Origin: Pseudomonadota bacterium | GTDB taxonomy: Bacteria > Pseudomonadota > Alphaproteobacteria > Caulobacterales > Caulobacteraceae | Assembly: GCA_963205025.1 (NCBI GenBank) | Contig: CAUJHO010000050.1 | Coordinates: forward strand, 1-64,000 | Length of the DNA: 64,000 bases | Direction of reading: 5' to 3' | Shown: piece after piece, positions 1-8,335 of the stretch | How the letters are laid out: each line of letters opens with the position of its first letter | Position numbering within the stretch: the first letter of the stretch is position 1 | Translations under genes and position numbers: made by a program | The notes under the pieces: generated by a model | Databases searched by the model: none | What the model was told of the DNA's origin: nothing | Seen by the model: the letters and a program-made list of their open reading frames with translations, nothing else

Positions 1-12
1 TGGTAGCCGTCG

Positions 13-345
13 CTAGGGGCCGCCCGCGCGCGCCGAGGCGTCGCGGGCGGCGGCCAGGCGTTGCGGTACCAGGCCGCGCAGGCCCGTCTGGCCGACGGTA
101 CGGCCCCCGGCCTCCTGGCCCCTGACCCAGCGCACCTCGACCTCAAGGGCGAGGGCGTCCTGAAGGTCGACCACGACAACGCGCTTGGGTAGTTCGGTGC
201 GCCGATCCAGGCGCAGGCGCAGGCCGCTGCGCGATTCATCAGTGATCCGGCAGACGATCTCGCTCGCGCTCGCCAGCACGAGCGCGCGGCGGTTCGCCGG
301 CTTGCGGGCTTCACCCCTGCGGTCTTCCTTCGATCCGCCGAACAC
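13..345 (-). CDS. PilZ domain protein
   Basis: A 110-residue single-domain protein with the look of a stand-alone PilZ domain. The N-terminal arginine-rich stretch RRGEARKP fits the RxxxR-type c-di-GMP contact, and DESRSGLRL near residue 37 fits the D/NxSxxG motif. PilZ domains bind cyclic di-GMP and relay it to motility, polysaccharide or cell-cycle targets; no partner is visible here. The start is a GTG at 345 preceded by a GGAGA ribosome binding site at a good distance. It lies downstream of fabA-fabB on the same strand but is separated from fabB by a hairpin, so co-transcription is uncertain. No signal peptide or membrane segment is seen. Confidence 0.75.
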   Translation of the reverse strand: MFGGSKEDRRGEARKPANRRALVLASASEIVCRITDESRSGLRLRLDRRTELPKRVVVVDLQDALALEVEVRWVRGQEAGGRTVGQTGLRGLVPQRLAAARDASARAGGP

Positions 346-380
346 GCGGGGTCTCCATTTTCAATGGGTGCACTTCCTGA

Positions 381-406
381 CCCGGCAAGTGCCTCTACTT
401 GCCGGG
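381..406 (-). terminator. Hairpin downstream of fabB
   Basis: A perfect 10-bp inverted repeat (cccggcaagt / acttgccggg) with a 6-nt loop lies 6 nt past the fabB stop codon. There is no clear T-run after it on the minus strand, so it could be a weak terminator or an mRNA 3'-end stabiliser. Confidence 0.45.
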
Positions 407-412
407 AAGCGC

Positions 413-1636
413 CTACAGCCCGTCTTTCGACAGGATCAGGGTTGCGTTGGTGCCGCCGAAGCCGAACGAGTTGGACATCACCGTCGTCAGCTCGCCGTCG
501 TGGCGAGCGCGCAGGATCCGCATCCCCTCAAACTCGGGATCGAGGTTCTCGATGTGGGCGCTCTCGGCCGCGAAGCCGTGCTTCAACATCAGAAGGCAAT
601 AGATCGCCTCCTGAACGCCGGCGGCCCCCAGGGAGTGACCCGACAGGCTCTTGGTCGAGGAAATCATCGGCAGGGCCTGGCCGAAGACATTGCGGACCGC
701 CCCCATTTCGCGCTGGTCGCCGACCGGGGTCGAGGTGCCGTGCGGGTTCAGATAGTCGATCTTGCGACCGCCGGCCTCGGCCATGGCCATCTTCATGCAG
801 CGTTCGGCCCCCTCACCAGAGGGCGCGACCATGTCGTAGCCGTCCGAATTGGCCCCGTAGCCCACGACCTCGGCATAGATGGTCGCGCCGCGCGCCTTGG
901 CCCGCTCGTATTCTTCCAGCACCACGATGCCCGCGCCGCCGGCGATGACAAAGCCGTCACGGTTGACGTCATAGGCGCGGCTCGCCACCGCCGGGGTGTC
1001 GTTGAAGTTGGACGACATGGCCCCCATGGCGTCAAACAGGTTCGACATCGACCAACTGAGGTCTTCGCAGCCGCCGGCGAAGACGACGTCCTGCTTGCCC
1101 CACTGGATCTGTTCTGCGGCGGCCCCGATGCAGTGGGCGCTGGTCGCGCAGGCCGACGAGATCGAATAGTTGATGCCCTTCAGCTCGAACCAGGTGGCCA
1201 GCACCGCCGAGGGGCCCGAGGCCATGGCCTTGGGCACGGCGAACGGTCCGATACGCTTGGGCGAGCCCTTTTCGATGGTCGTCTGGGCCGCCTCGATGAT
1301 GACCTGGGTGGAGGGACCGCCTTCGCCGACGATCAGGCCGATCTTCTCGTCCTTGATCTCATCGGGGCTGAGGCCAGCGTCCTTGAGGGCTTCTTCAAAG
1401 GCGATGTGGGCCCAGGCCGTGCCGGCGGCCAGAAAGCGCGAGGCCCGGCGGTCGACCCGCTCGGTCCAGTCGCCGATGGCCGGCGGGGCCCAGACCTGGG
1501 ACCGGAACCCGTGCTCGGCAAACTCGGGAGATGCGACAATGCCCGAACGGGTGGATTTCAGCGACTGGGCGACCGCATCGGCCCCATCGCCGAGCGAAGA
1601 GACAATACCCAGTCCGGTGACGACGACGCGGCGCAT
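413..1636 (-). CDS. fabB: 3-oxoacyl-ACP synthase I (beta-ketoacyl-ACP synthase)
   Basis: A 407-residue condensing enzyme of type II fatty acid synthesis, cytosolic. It elongates acyl-ACP with malonyl-ACP and in this class is needed to extend the unsaturated C10 intermediate. The active-site cysteine is Cys163 in SACATS; the two histidines lie in [11 protein letters not shown] (near residue 300) and [12 protein letters not shown] (near 335), giving the Cys-His-His triad of FabB/FabF. The length is normal. It follows fabA by 15 nt on the same strand, so the pair is an operon for anaerobic-type unsaturated fatty acid synthesis. The fabI gene that often follows fabAB in alphaproteobacteria is not next; a hairpin and a PilZ gene are. 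Confidence 0.93.
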   Translation of the reverse strand: MRRVVVTGLGIVSSLGDGADAVAQSLKSTRSGIVASPEFAEHGFRSQVWAPPAIGDWTERVDRRASRFLAAGTAWAHIAFEEALKDAGLSPDEIKDEKIGLIVGEGGPSTQVIIEAAQTTIEKGSPKRIGPFAVPKAMASGPSAVLATWFELKGINYSISSACATSAHCIGAAAEQIQWGKQDVVFAGGCEDLSWSMSNLFDAMGAMSSNFNDTPAVASRAYDVNRDGFVIAGGAGIVVLEEYERAKARGATIYAEVVGYGANSDGYDMVAPSGEGAERCMKMAMAEAGGRKIDYLNPHGTSTPVGDQREMGAVRNVFGQALPMISSTKSLSGHSLGAAGVQEAIYCLLMLKHGFAAESAHIENLDPEFEGMRILRARHDGELTTVMSNSFGFGGTNATLILSKDGL

Positions 1637-1651
1637 GGCGGCTCCTGTTTT

Positions 1652-2179
1652 CTAGTCGGCCTGGGTCGCGGTGCCGCCGAACAGGCCGACACGCATATCG
1701 TTGCAGGTGTAGATCACCTGTCCGTCGGCCTCGAGCACACCATCGGCGATACCCATGACCAGGCGGCGATTGATCACCCGCTTGAGGTCGATCTTGTAAA
1801 CCACCTTCTTGATGTCGGGCGTCACCTGGCCGGTGAACTTGACTTCGCCGACACCCAGGGCGCGGCCCTTGCCCTGGCCCCCCGACCAGCCGAGGAAGAA
1901 TCCGACCAGCTGCCACATGGCGTCCAGCCCCAGACAGCCCGGCATCACCGGATCGCCGATGAAGTGGCACTGGAAGAACCAGAGGTCCGGATTGATGTCC
2001 AGTTCGGCCTCGACATAGCCCTTGCCGTGGGCACCGGCCCCTTCGCCCTCGATCCGCACGATGCGGTCCAGCATCAGCATCGGCGGTGCCGGCAGTTGCG
2101 GATTGCCCGGCCCGAACAGCTCCCCCCGGCCTGCGGCCAGCAGCGCGTCATAGTCGTAGGCGTTGGGGTTCTGGCTCAT
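1652..2179 (-). CDS. fabA: 3-hydroxydecanoyl-ACP dehydratase/isomerase
   Basis: A 175-residue hot-dog fold enzyme that dehydrates 3-hydroxydecanoyl-ACP and isomerises trans-2 to cis-3-decenoyl-ACP, the branch point to unsaturated fatty acids. The catalytic pair is seen as His72 ([11 protein letters not shown]) and Asp86 (LGLDAMWQL), matching His70/Asp84 of the E. coli enzyme. The ATG at 2179 ([10 protein letters not shown]) is chosen; an in-frame ATG at 2191 would add four residues. It is the first gene of the fabA-fabB operon. The regulator gene irr, often found upstream in related bacteria, is not here. Confidence 0.93.
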   Translation of the reverse strand: MSQNPNAYDYDALLAAGRGELFGPGNPQLPAPPMLMLDRIVRIEGEGAGAHGKGYVEAELDINPDLWFFQCHFIGDPVMPGCLGLDAMWQLVGFFLGWSGGQGKGRALGVGEVKFTGQVTPDIKKVVYKIDLKRVINRRLVMGIADGVLEADGQVIYTCNDMRVGLFGGTATQAD

Positions 2180-2245
2180 GGACACTCCCATCGGCAGTCG
2201 GATCGCCGAATGTCTCGCCCCGGTTACACGACCGGCACGGTCGCC

Positions 2246-2794
2246 TCAACCGCCGGAATTGAGCCGGAGGTTTCCGCGGGTGGCCGGCTCCCGCGGGTCG
2301 CACAGCGGTGTGGTGGCCGTTCCGAACAGAACGGCTTCGCGGGACCATCCGCGAATGTCGCCCGAGCGTAGCCGGCACCAGCCGTTCTCGCAGGTATCCA
2401 GGCTGATCATGGCCCCGGCCTCGATCCGTGCTCGAACCTCCGATCCGGCCTCAGCTTCGGCCAGCAGGTCGGTCGCCTCCAGGGCAATGACGCGGCGGCG
2501 CCCCGTCGTCAGGCTCCGGTGAATCCAGGCCATGGAGCCGTCCGGTCCGCAGACCTTGCGCCATTCCTCGGTCTCGGTGACGACCTGCAGCGGTGCCCCG
2601 GACCGTTCGAATTGCCACAGGATCGGATAGTCCAGTCCCGGCCCGGCGCGCATCGACGCCGGCGCGCCGCGCACCGAGATCCAGCGCGGCACCGGATGGC
2701 CCGAAGGCGTGTCGGACTTTTCTTCGCTGGCCCCGCCGCACGCGACAAGGAGGAGGGCGCAGGCCGCCAGGGTCGGCATTGTCGATCGGATCAT
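2246..2794 (-). CDS. SH3-domain lipoprotein
   Basis: A 182-residue predicted lipoprotein. The signal peptide has a lipobox ending LLLVAC-G. After it comes a bacterial SH3 (SH3_3/SH3b-like) region: VRGAPASMRAGPGLDYPI is the usual RxGPGxxYPV start, followed by W-rich strands (EEWRKVCGPDGSMAWIHRS), and a second half with similar features (GWCRLRSGDIRGWSR). Such domains usually bind peptidoglycan or are linked to envelope hydrolases; the exact role is unknown. The ATG at 2794 is used; an ATG at 2779 is also possible. Divergent from the S9 peptidase gene at 2891, sharing a 96-bp promoter region. Confidence 0.75.
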   Translation of the reverse strand: MIRSTMPTLAACALLLVACGGASEEKSDTPSGHPVPRWISVRGAPASMRAGPGLDYPILWQFERSGAPLQVVTETEEWRKVCGPDGSMAWIHRSLTTGRRRVIALEATDLLAEAEAGSEVRARIEAGAMISLDTCENGWCRLRSGDIRGWSREAVLFGTATTPLCDPREPATRGNLRLNSGG

Positions 2795-2890
2795 CACCCA
2801 TCGGCTATCCGGATTGGTTGGCGAGTCAATCCCGTGTCGCTTGACGGGTGGCGTCGCGCCGCTCCAACTAGGGCGCGAAGGGGATCGGCC

Positions 2891-4904
2891 ATGCGTACAT
2901 TCTGGGCGACCGTCACTGCGGTATTGAGCGTTCTTGCGGCTGGCCCGGCTCAGGCCCAGGCCCAGACGCCGGTCCGAACACCGGTCCCCTGGGATGTGCA
3001 GGCGCTGATGTCGCCGCCGACGCTCAGCGAGGTCGCGATTTCTCCGGACGGCAGCCAGCTGGCGTCGGCCGTCCGCCAAGGCAATGTCTATGGCCTCATC
3101 GTGCGCAACATCGAGACGAACCAGCCTCGCACCCTGCTCAGCTTCAGCTTCGATCAGCACGGAGCGGGACGCCAGGTCGTGGCGATCTACTGGCAGGGCG
3201 CGGATCGCCTCCTGGTACATATTCGTGCCCGACGGGCCATGTTCACTTCGGCGGGCCGACACTATGGCCATGAAATTCTGGATGAATTTCTCGCCATCGG
3301 GTCCGACGGAAGCAATCCGGTCGAAATCGAGACTTCGGGTACGGCCTTCCAACGCGAAGGTGTGATCGACCCGCTCCCGGATGATCCGGACCATGTCCTC
3401 ATGCAGTTGCGCGATGACCGCGATTTCCTGTCGGCCTACCGGGTCAACTTGTTGACGGGCGACCGCACGCTGGTGGCTCAGGGCAATATCGGAACTCGGA
3501 TCTACTTCGCCGATGGGGCCGGCCAGGTCGTGGCGCGTGTTCGCGTGGCCGGCTCGACCGGGCGCTGGGGCTTGATCGAGGGGCTGGAGGCCAATGGCAG
3601 TTGGACGCGCATCGCCGACTATTTTGCCAGCGACATTCGCCAGACGTCGGATTTCGAGTTTGTCGGAGCCGGGCAGCGTCCCGGAGAGCTCTATGCGATC
3701 GTGCGTCCCGCCGCAGGTTCAACGCCTGATACGGCCGCGATCCATTCCTATGACCTGACGGCCCGTACGCTCGGCCCAAGGATCGCCCAGCACGATACCT
3801 ATGACATGGCCGGTCTGCTTCTGGATGGTAACACGCGAGAGCCGCTGGCTGGCTGTTATCAGGCCGACATGTGGCGCTGTGACTTCATCGACCCTGCCGC
3901 CCGGCGGCAGATGGCCGGGCTGTTGCGCTTCTTCGACAACGAACGCGATATCCGCGTCGTGTCCCAGGATCGGGAAAGACGCCGGTGGGTTCTGTCGGTG
4001 TCGGGTGCCACTGAGCCGCAGACCTATTATCTGTACGATACCCAGACCCAGTCGGTCGACATCATCGACGAGGGCTATGCAGACATGGCCGCGCTGCCCT
4101 TGGCGGAAATGCGGCGGGTCGACTATCAGGCGCGCGATGGTCAGGCCCTGCACGGCTATCTGAGCGTGCCGACCGGCCCCGGCCCCTATCCCACCATTGT
4201 GCTGCCGCACGGGGGCCCGGAGGCGCGTGACGCCATCGGCTTCGATCCGTGGGTTCAGTTCCTGACCGGGCGTGGCTATGCCGTGTTCCAGCCCAATTTC
4301 CGGGGCTCGTCGGGTTTTGGCCGGGCCTTCGCAGAGGCCGGATACCGGCAATGGGGCCTGCGTATGCAGGACGATGTGACCGACGGTCTCCAGGCCCTGA
4401 TCGCCCAGGGCGTGGCGGACCCGGAACAGGTCTGCATCATGGGGGGCGAGCTATGGCGGCTATGCCGCCCTGTGGGGCGGGGCCAGTCAGCCTGAGACCT
4501 ATCGCTGTGTGATTTCGATCGCCGGTGTCAGCGATCTGCGCGCCATGATGCAGTGGACGCGGCTGGCCTATGGCTCGGATTCCGAGACACTCAACTACTG
4601 GGAAACGGCCATCGGCGAGGCGCGTCGGGACCGTGCCCAACTCGAGGCCGTCTCACCGATCGAGCATGTCGAGACCTGGCCGCCGCCGGTGCTGCTGATC
4701 CACGGTTCCTGGGACTACGTCGTGCCGGTTTCACAGTCGGTCGAAATGAATCGGGCCCTGCGTCAGGCCGGGCGCGATGTCACCTATGTCGAGTTCGAAG
4801 GGGCTGATCATAACTTCTACGACAGGAATGGAGCGCGGCTCCTGATCGAGGTCGGCAACTTCCTGGCCGTGCATCTGCCGACGCCGCGCAACCCGTCGCC
4901 GTGA
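2891..4904 (+). pseudogene. S9 family (prolyl oligopeptidase-like) peptidase, frameshifted
   Basis: An exported alpha/beta-hydrolase peptidase, about 670 residues if repaired, with a Sec signal peptide (MRTFWATVTAVLSVLAAGPAQA), an N-terminal beta-propeller-like region and a C-terminal S9 catalytic domain. The frame breaks at a run of six G at 4441-4446. Reading five G instead restores MGASYGGYAAL, the nucleophile motif, and the frame then runs to the stop at 4902-4904 with the acid (GSWDYVVP) and histidine (GADHNFYD) present. As written, translation ends at 4495 just after the motif position, losing the catalytic triad. It may be a homopolymer sequencing error or a real inactivation or phase variation. 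An intact paralog lies at 24612-26663. Confidence 0.8.
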
Positions 4905-4966
4905 AGCGCTTTGACGGCCGAACGGCCGGCGTGGGATAGGGCAGGGAGTTCCTGCCTGGATTCGTC

Positions 4967-5950
4967 ATGCCGTCTCGCCTCAAGGTCATTCTCACCCGCC
5001 GCCTGCCTGACGCCGTCGAGACGCGGCTGCGCGAGCTGTTCGACGCCGAGCTCAACCTCGATGATCACCCGATGGGCAAAGACGAGCTGAAGGCCGCGGT
5101 CGCCCGCGCCGATGTCCTGGTGCCGACCATCACCGACAAGATTGACGCCGAGGTCATCGCGGCCGCCGGGCCGAACCTGAAGCTGATCGCCAACTTTGGC
5201 GCGGGCACCGACCATATCGACATCGCCGCTGCGGCTGCGCGCAAGATCATCGTCTCCAACACGCCCGGCGTCCTGGCTGAGGACACCGCCGACATGGCCA
5301 TGGGCCTGATTCTGGCGGTGCGGCGCCGTCTGATCGAGGGCGCGACCGTGATGGCCGAGGGCCGGTTCGAGGGCTGGACCCCGACCGCCATGCTGGGCCG
5401 CCGGCTATGGGGATCACGGCTGGGGATCATCGGCATGGGCCGGATCGGCCAGGCCCTGGCCCGGCGCGCCCGCGTTTTCGGGATGCAGGTCCACTACCAT
5501 AACCGTAACCGGCTGAACGCGGGCATCGAGGAAGAGCTGGGCGCGACCTGGTGGGACAGTCTGGAGACCATGCTGCCGCGTATGGATGTGGTGTCGCTGA
5601 ACGCCCCGGCCACGCCCGAGACGCACCACCTGATGTCGGCCGAACGCCTGGCCGTGATGAAGCCGGACGCCGTGCTGATCAATACGGCGCGCGGCGAGAT
5701 CATCGACGAGATCGCTCTGGTCGAGGCCCTGGACCGGCGCGCCCTGGCCGGGGCTGGACTGGATGTCTATGAGCACGAGCCGGCGGTGAACCCGGGCCTG
5801 GTCAACCGGCCCGAGGTGGTACTGATGCCGCACATGGCCTCGGCCACCCAGGAGAGCCGTGAGGACATGGGCGAGCGGGTGATCCTGAACATCAAGACTC
5901 TGGAGAACGGTCACCGTCCGCCGGATCGCCTGCTGCCGCCGATGGCCTGA
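4967..5950 (+). CDS. D-2-hydroxyacid dehydrogenase (glyoxylate/hydroxypyruvate reductase-like)
   Basis: A 327-residue NAD(P)-dependent D-isomer-specific 2-hydroxyacid dehydrogenase, cytosolic. The Rossmann motif is GMGRIG at 156-161, and the catalytic Arg-Glu-His set is visible as Arg242 (NTARGE), Glu271 (YEHEP) and His289 (LMPHMAS). The family interconverts 2-keto acids and D-2-hydroxy acids. The NFGAGTDHID stretch and length resemble glyoxylate reductases (GyaR/GhrB-like), but substrate cannot be fixed from sequence. It stands alone: upstream is the broken S9 peptidase gene and downstream is a REP-like repeat starting at the base after the stop. Confidence 0.85.
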   Translation: MPSRLKVILTRRLPDAVETRLRELFDAELNLDDHPMGKDELKAAVARADVLVPTITDKIDAEVIAAAGPNLKLIANFGAGTDHIDIAAAAARKIIVSNTPGVLAEDTADMAMGLILAVRRRLIEGATVMAEGRFEGWTPTAMLGRRLWGSRLGIIGMGRIGQALARRARVFGMQVHYHNRNRLNAGIEEELGATWWDSLETMLPRMDVVSLNAPATPETHHLMSAERLAVMKPDAVLINTARGEIIDEIALVEALDRRALAGAGLDVYEHEPAVNPGLVNRPEVVLMPHMASATQESREDMGERVILNIKTLENGHRPPDRLLPPMA

Positions 5951-5993
5951 GCGCGTTCCGATAAGGGGGCACCGGTTATCGGATCAAACGCGC
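5951..5993. repeat. 43-bp REP-like dispersed repeat, copy 1
   Basis: It starts gcgcgttccgat and ends atcggatcaaacgcgc, so the ends are inverted relative to each other (GCGCGTT/AACGCGC and CCGAT/ATCGG). A second copy lies reversed at 33549-33591 and differs at 4 of 43 positions. Both copies sit just after the 3' end of a gene. It looks like a small palindromic intergenic repeat. Confidence 0.7.
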
Positions 5994-6048
5994 GGCTCTG
6001 GAGATTTAGGGCAGGGCACAGGCCGAACCCGACAAATCGAGCCTTGCC

Positions 6049-6378
6049 CTAAAACAGCTTGGGCATTCCGGGGATGTTCATCCCGGCCATCGGTCCGGCG
6101 GCCTCGCGCATCAGGGCTTGGGACGCCTCGTCCAGCTTGCGCTTGGCGTCGGCATGGGCGGCCATGATCAGGTCCGACAGGATCTCGGCGTCATTGTCGG
6201 CCAGGAGCGAGGGGTCGATGCGAAGCGCGATCAACTCGGAGGGCCCCTTCAGCGTCAGATTGACCAGGCCACCGCCCGACGACCCCTCGGCGGAGGTTTC
6301 GGCCATCTTTTCCTGGGCCTGCTGCATCCGCGCCTGCATGGCCTGGGCCTGCTGCATCAGGGCGTTGAGGTCTTTCAT
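6049..6378 (-). CDS. ybaB: YbaB/EbfC family nucleoid-associated protein
   Basis: A 109-residue protein of the YbaB/EbfC family: an N-terminal glutamine/methionine-rich coiled coil (MKDLNALMQQAQAMQARMQQ), a glycine-rich turn, then the conserved VNLTLKGPSELIALRIDPSLL and a helical tail. Family members dimerise as tweezers and bind DNA as nucleoid-associated proteins. The ATG at 6378 is chosen because the domain begins there; upstream codons overlap dnaX in another frame. It is 8 nt downstream of dnaX. In many bacteria recR follows as a third gene; here recR is about 24 kb away at 29998. Confidence 0.9.
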   Translation of the reverse strand: MKDLNALMQQAQAMQARMQQAQEKMAETSAEGSSGGGLVNLTLKGPSELIALRIDPSLLADNDAEILSDLIMAAHADAKRKLDEASQALMREAAGPMAGMNIPGMPKLF

Positions 6379-6386
6379 GGGGATCT

Positions 6387-8201
6387 CTACTCGTCTTCGG
6401 TGGGTTCGACGTCGCCGAGGATCGGGGCCTCGACAGGGGTCGTCGTCAATTTGCGGAAGCCGACCAGTTCGGCTCCGGGGAAGGCCTCCTGGACCGCCAG
6501 GACGAACGGATCGGCCCGCACGGCGGACTTCTCCTCGTTCAGGCGTCGGCGCTCCTGTTCGTACAGGCTCTCGCCGCCGCCGCCGCCTTCGGTCGCGACC
6601 AGCCACGGTCGGCCGGTCCATTCCCGAAGCCGACCTACCAGACGGCGCGTCAGGTCCGGCGGGCAGTCCGGGGCCGGCTCAAAGGTGATCCGGCCGGGCT
6701 GGAACGACACCAGCTTCACGAACCGGCGTACGTCCATCAGCAGTTTGACGTCGCGCTTGGCCTCGATCAGGGCCACCGTCTCGTCAAAGGTCCTGGGGGT
6801 CGGCAGAGGCGCGGCCTCGGCGCGGGGCTGGGCCACAGCGACCGTGCCACCGGAGCCGCCCGCCGCGCGTGATCCGCCGCCGCCCGGCGGGGTCGGGCCT
6901 TCACCCGACTGAAGCCGGCGCACCATCTCTTCGGGCGGCGGCAGGTCCGAGGCATAGGCCAGGCGCAGGATCGCCATTTCCGCCGCCGCCGCCGGATCGG
7001 GGGCGCGGCGCACTTCATCGTGGGCCTTGAGCAGCAGCTGCCAGACCCGGGCCAGGGTTCCCGCCGACAGATTGGCTCCGAGTGCAGCCATGCGCTGGGC
7101 CTGGTCATTGGGCAGGCGGGTCGCCGCCGGCCCCAGGGTCTTGGCGACCGAGGCCATGTGACAGTGCTCCAGCAGGTCATCCATGATCTGCTCGGGCGCG
7201 GCCCCGAACCCGTACAGGGTGCGGAACGCCTCCATCGCCTCGGCGGTGCGGGCCGACATGATCAGTTCGAACAGGGCGATGGTCTGGGCCCGGTCGGCCA
7301 GGCCCAGCATATCGCGCACCGTCTCGGCCCGGATGGTGTGGCCAACCTCGCCCTGGACCAGGGCCTGATCCACCAGCGACAGGCCGTCGCGGACGGAACC
7401 TTCGGCGGCGCGCGCGATCAGGGCCAGGGCCTCGGTCTCGACCAGCGAGCCTTCCTGGGTGGCGACCTTTTCCAGATGGGCGGACAGCACATCCGGCTCG
7501 ACCCGGCGCAGGTCGAACCGCTGACAGCGGCTGAGGATGGTGACCGGGACCTTGCGGATCTCGGTCGTGGCGAAGATGAATTTGGCGTGGGCCGGCGGCT
7601 CTTCCAGCGTCTTCAGCAGCGCGTTGAAAGCGCCCTTGGACAGCATGTGAACCTCGTCGATCACATAGACCTTGTAGCGGGCCTCGACCGGCGCATAGCG
7701 CACCGAATCCAGCAACTCGCGCATGTCATCGACGCCGGTGCGGCTGGCGGCGTCCAGCTCCAGCACATCCATGTGCCGCCCCTCGATGATGCCGGCACAG
7801 TGACGGCCATCCGTCGTCAGATCGACGCTGGGCCGGTCCACCGCATCGGTTTCATAGTTCAGGGCGCGCGCCAGTAGGCGGGCGGTCGTGGTCTTGCCGA
7901 CCCCGCGCACGCCGGTCAGCATGAAGGCGTGGGCGATCCGTCCGGTGGCAAAGGCGTTGGACAGGGTACGGACCATGGCCTCCTGGCCGATCAGGTCCTC
8001 GAAGGTGCGCGGGCGATACTTGCGGGCCAGCACCGTATAGGCCGGGGCGTCCGCCACCATGGCGGGGGCCGGCCGGGCCGCCGGTTCGGTCACAGTTTCA
8101 GATGTGGGCCTGCCGCCGCCGAACATGTCGGACGTATTGACGTCGCGCTCAGGCGCGTCGTCGTCCTCAGGCAGATCGGAATCGAAATCGGGCGGGGCCA
8201 T
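6387..8201 (-). CDS. dnaX: DNA polymerase III subunits gamma/tau
   Basis: A 604-residue clamp-loader ATPase that opens the beta clamp at the replication fork. The Walker A motif is GVRGVGKTT at 97-105, with DEVHML (Walker B), the SRCQRF SRC motif and a proline/glycine-rich linker before the C-terminal tau region. An acidic N-terminal extension of about 50 residues precedes the AAA+ domain. The zinc-binding cysteines of E. coli DnaX are mostly gone: only Cys135 (RHCAG) remains where four are usual, as I recall for other alphaproteobacteria. It is followed at 8 nt by ybaB. Confidence 0.93.
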   Translation of the reverse strand: MAPPDFDSDLPEDDDAPERDVNTSDMFGGGRPTSETVTEPAARPAPAMVADAPAYTVLARKYRPRTFEDLIGQEAMVRTLSNAFATGRIAHAFMLTGVRGVGKTTTARLLARALNYETDAVDRPSVDLTTDGRHCAGIIEGRHMDVLELDAASRTGVDDMRELLDSVRYAPVEARYKVYVIDEVHMLSKGAFNALLKTLEEPPAHAKFIFATTEIRKVPVTILSRCQRFDLRRVEPDVLSAHLEKVATQEGSLVETEALALIARAAEGSVRDGLSLVDQALVQGEVGHTIRAETVRDMLGLADRAQTIALFELIMSARTAEAMEAFRTLYGFGAAPEQIMDDLLEHCHMASVAKTLGPAATRLPNDQAQRMAALGANLSAGTLARVWQLLLKAHDEVRRAPDPAAAAEMAILRLAYASDLPPPEEMVRRLQSGEGPTPPGGGGSRAAGGSGGTVAVAQPRAEAAPLPTPRTFDETVALIEAKRDVKLLMDVRRFVKLVSFQPGRITFEPAPDCPPDLTRRLVGRLREWTGRPWLVATEGGGGGESLYEQERRRLNEEKSAVRADPFVLAVQEAFPGAELVGFRKLTTTPVEAPILGDVEPTEDE

Positions 8202-8335
8202 CGTACCTACTTAAGCACAAGACGCGCCCGATGCGAGGCGGCGCGTTCGCCTATCCCCACATTACGCCGCCGTAAGTTGGCCCCGTCAGGGCGGGTGGTC
8301 TAAGACTGCCTCATCCAGCCAGAGGGGCCCTCGCC

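Noticed and set aside
185..2371. 728-residue open frame on the plus strand
   Set aside because: It lies opposite fabB and fabA, whose catalytic residues are clear; high GC gives long antisense frames. No domain is recognisable in it.
8245..8262. DnaA-box-like text (tatccccaca) near dnaX
   Set aside because: It has mismatches to TTATCCACA, stands alone and is far from dnaA; not evidence of an origin.
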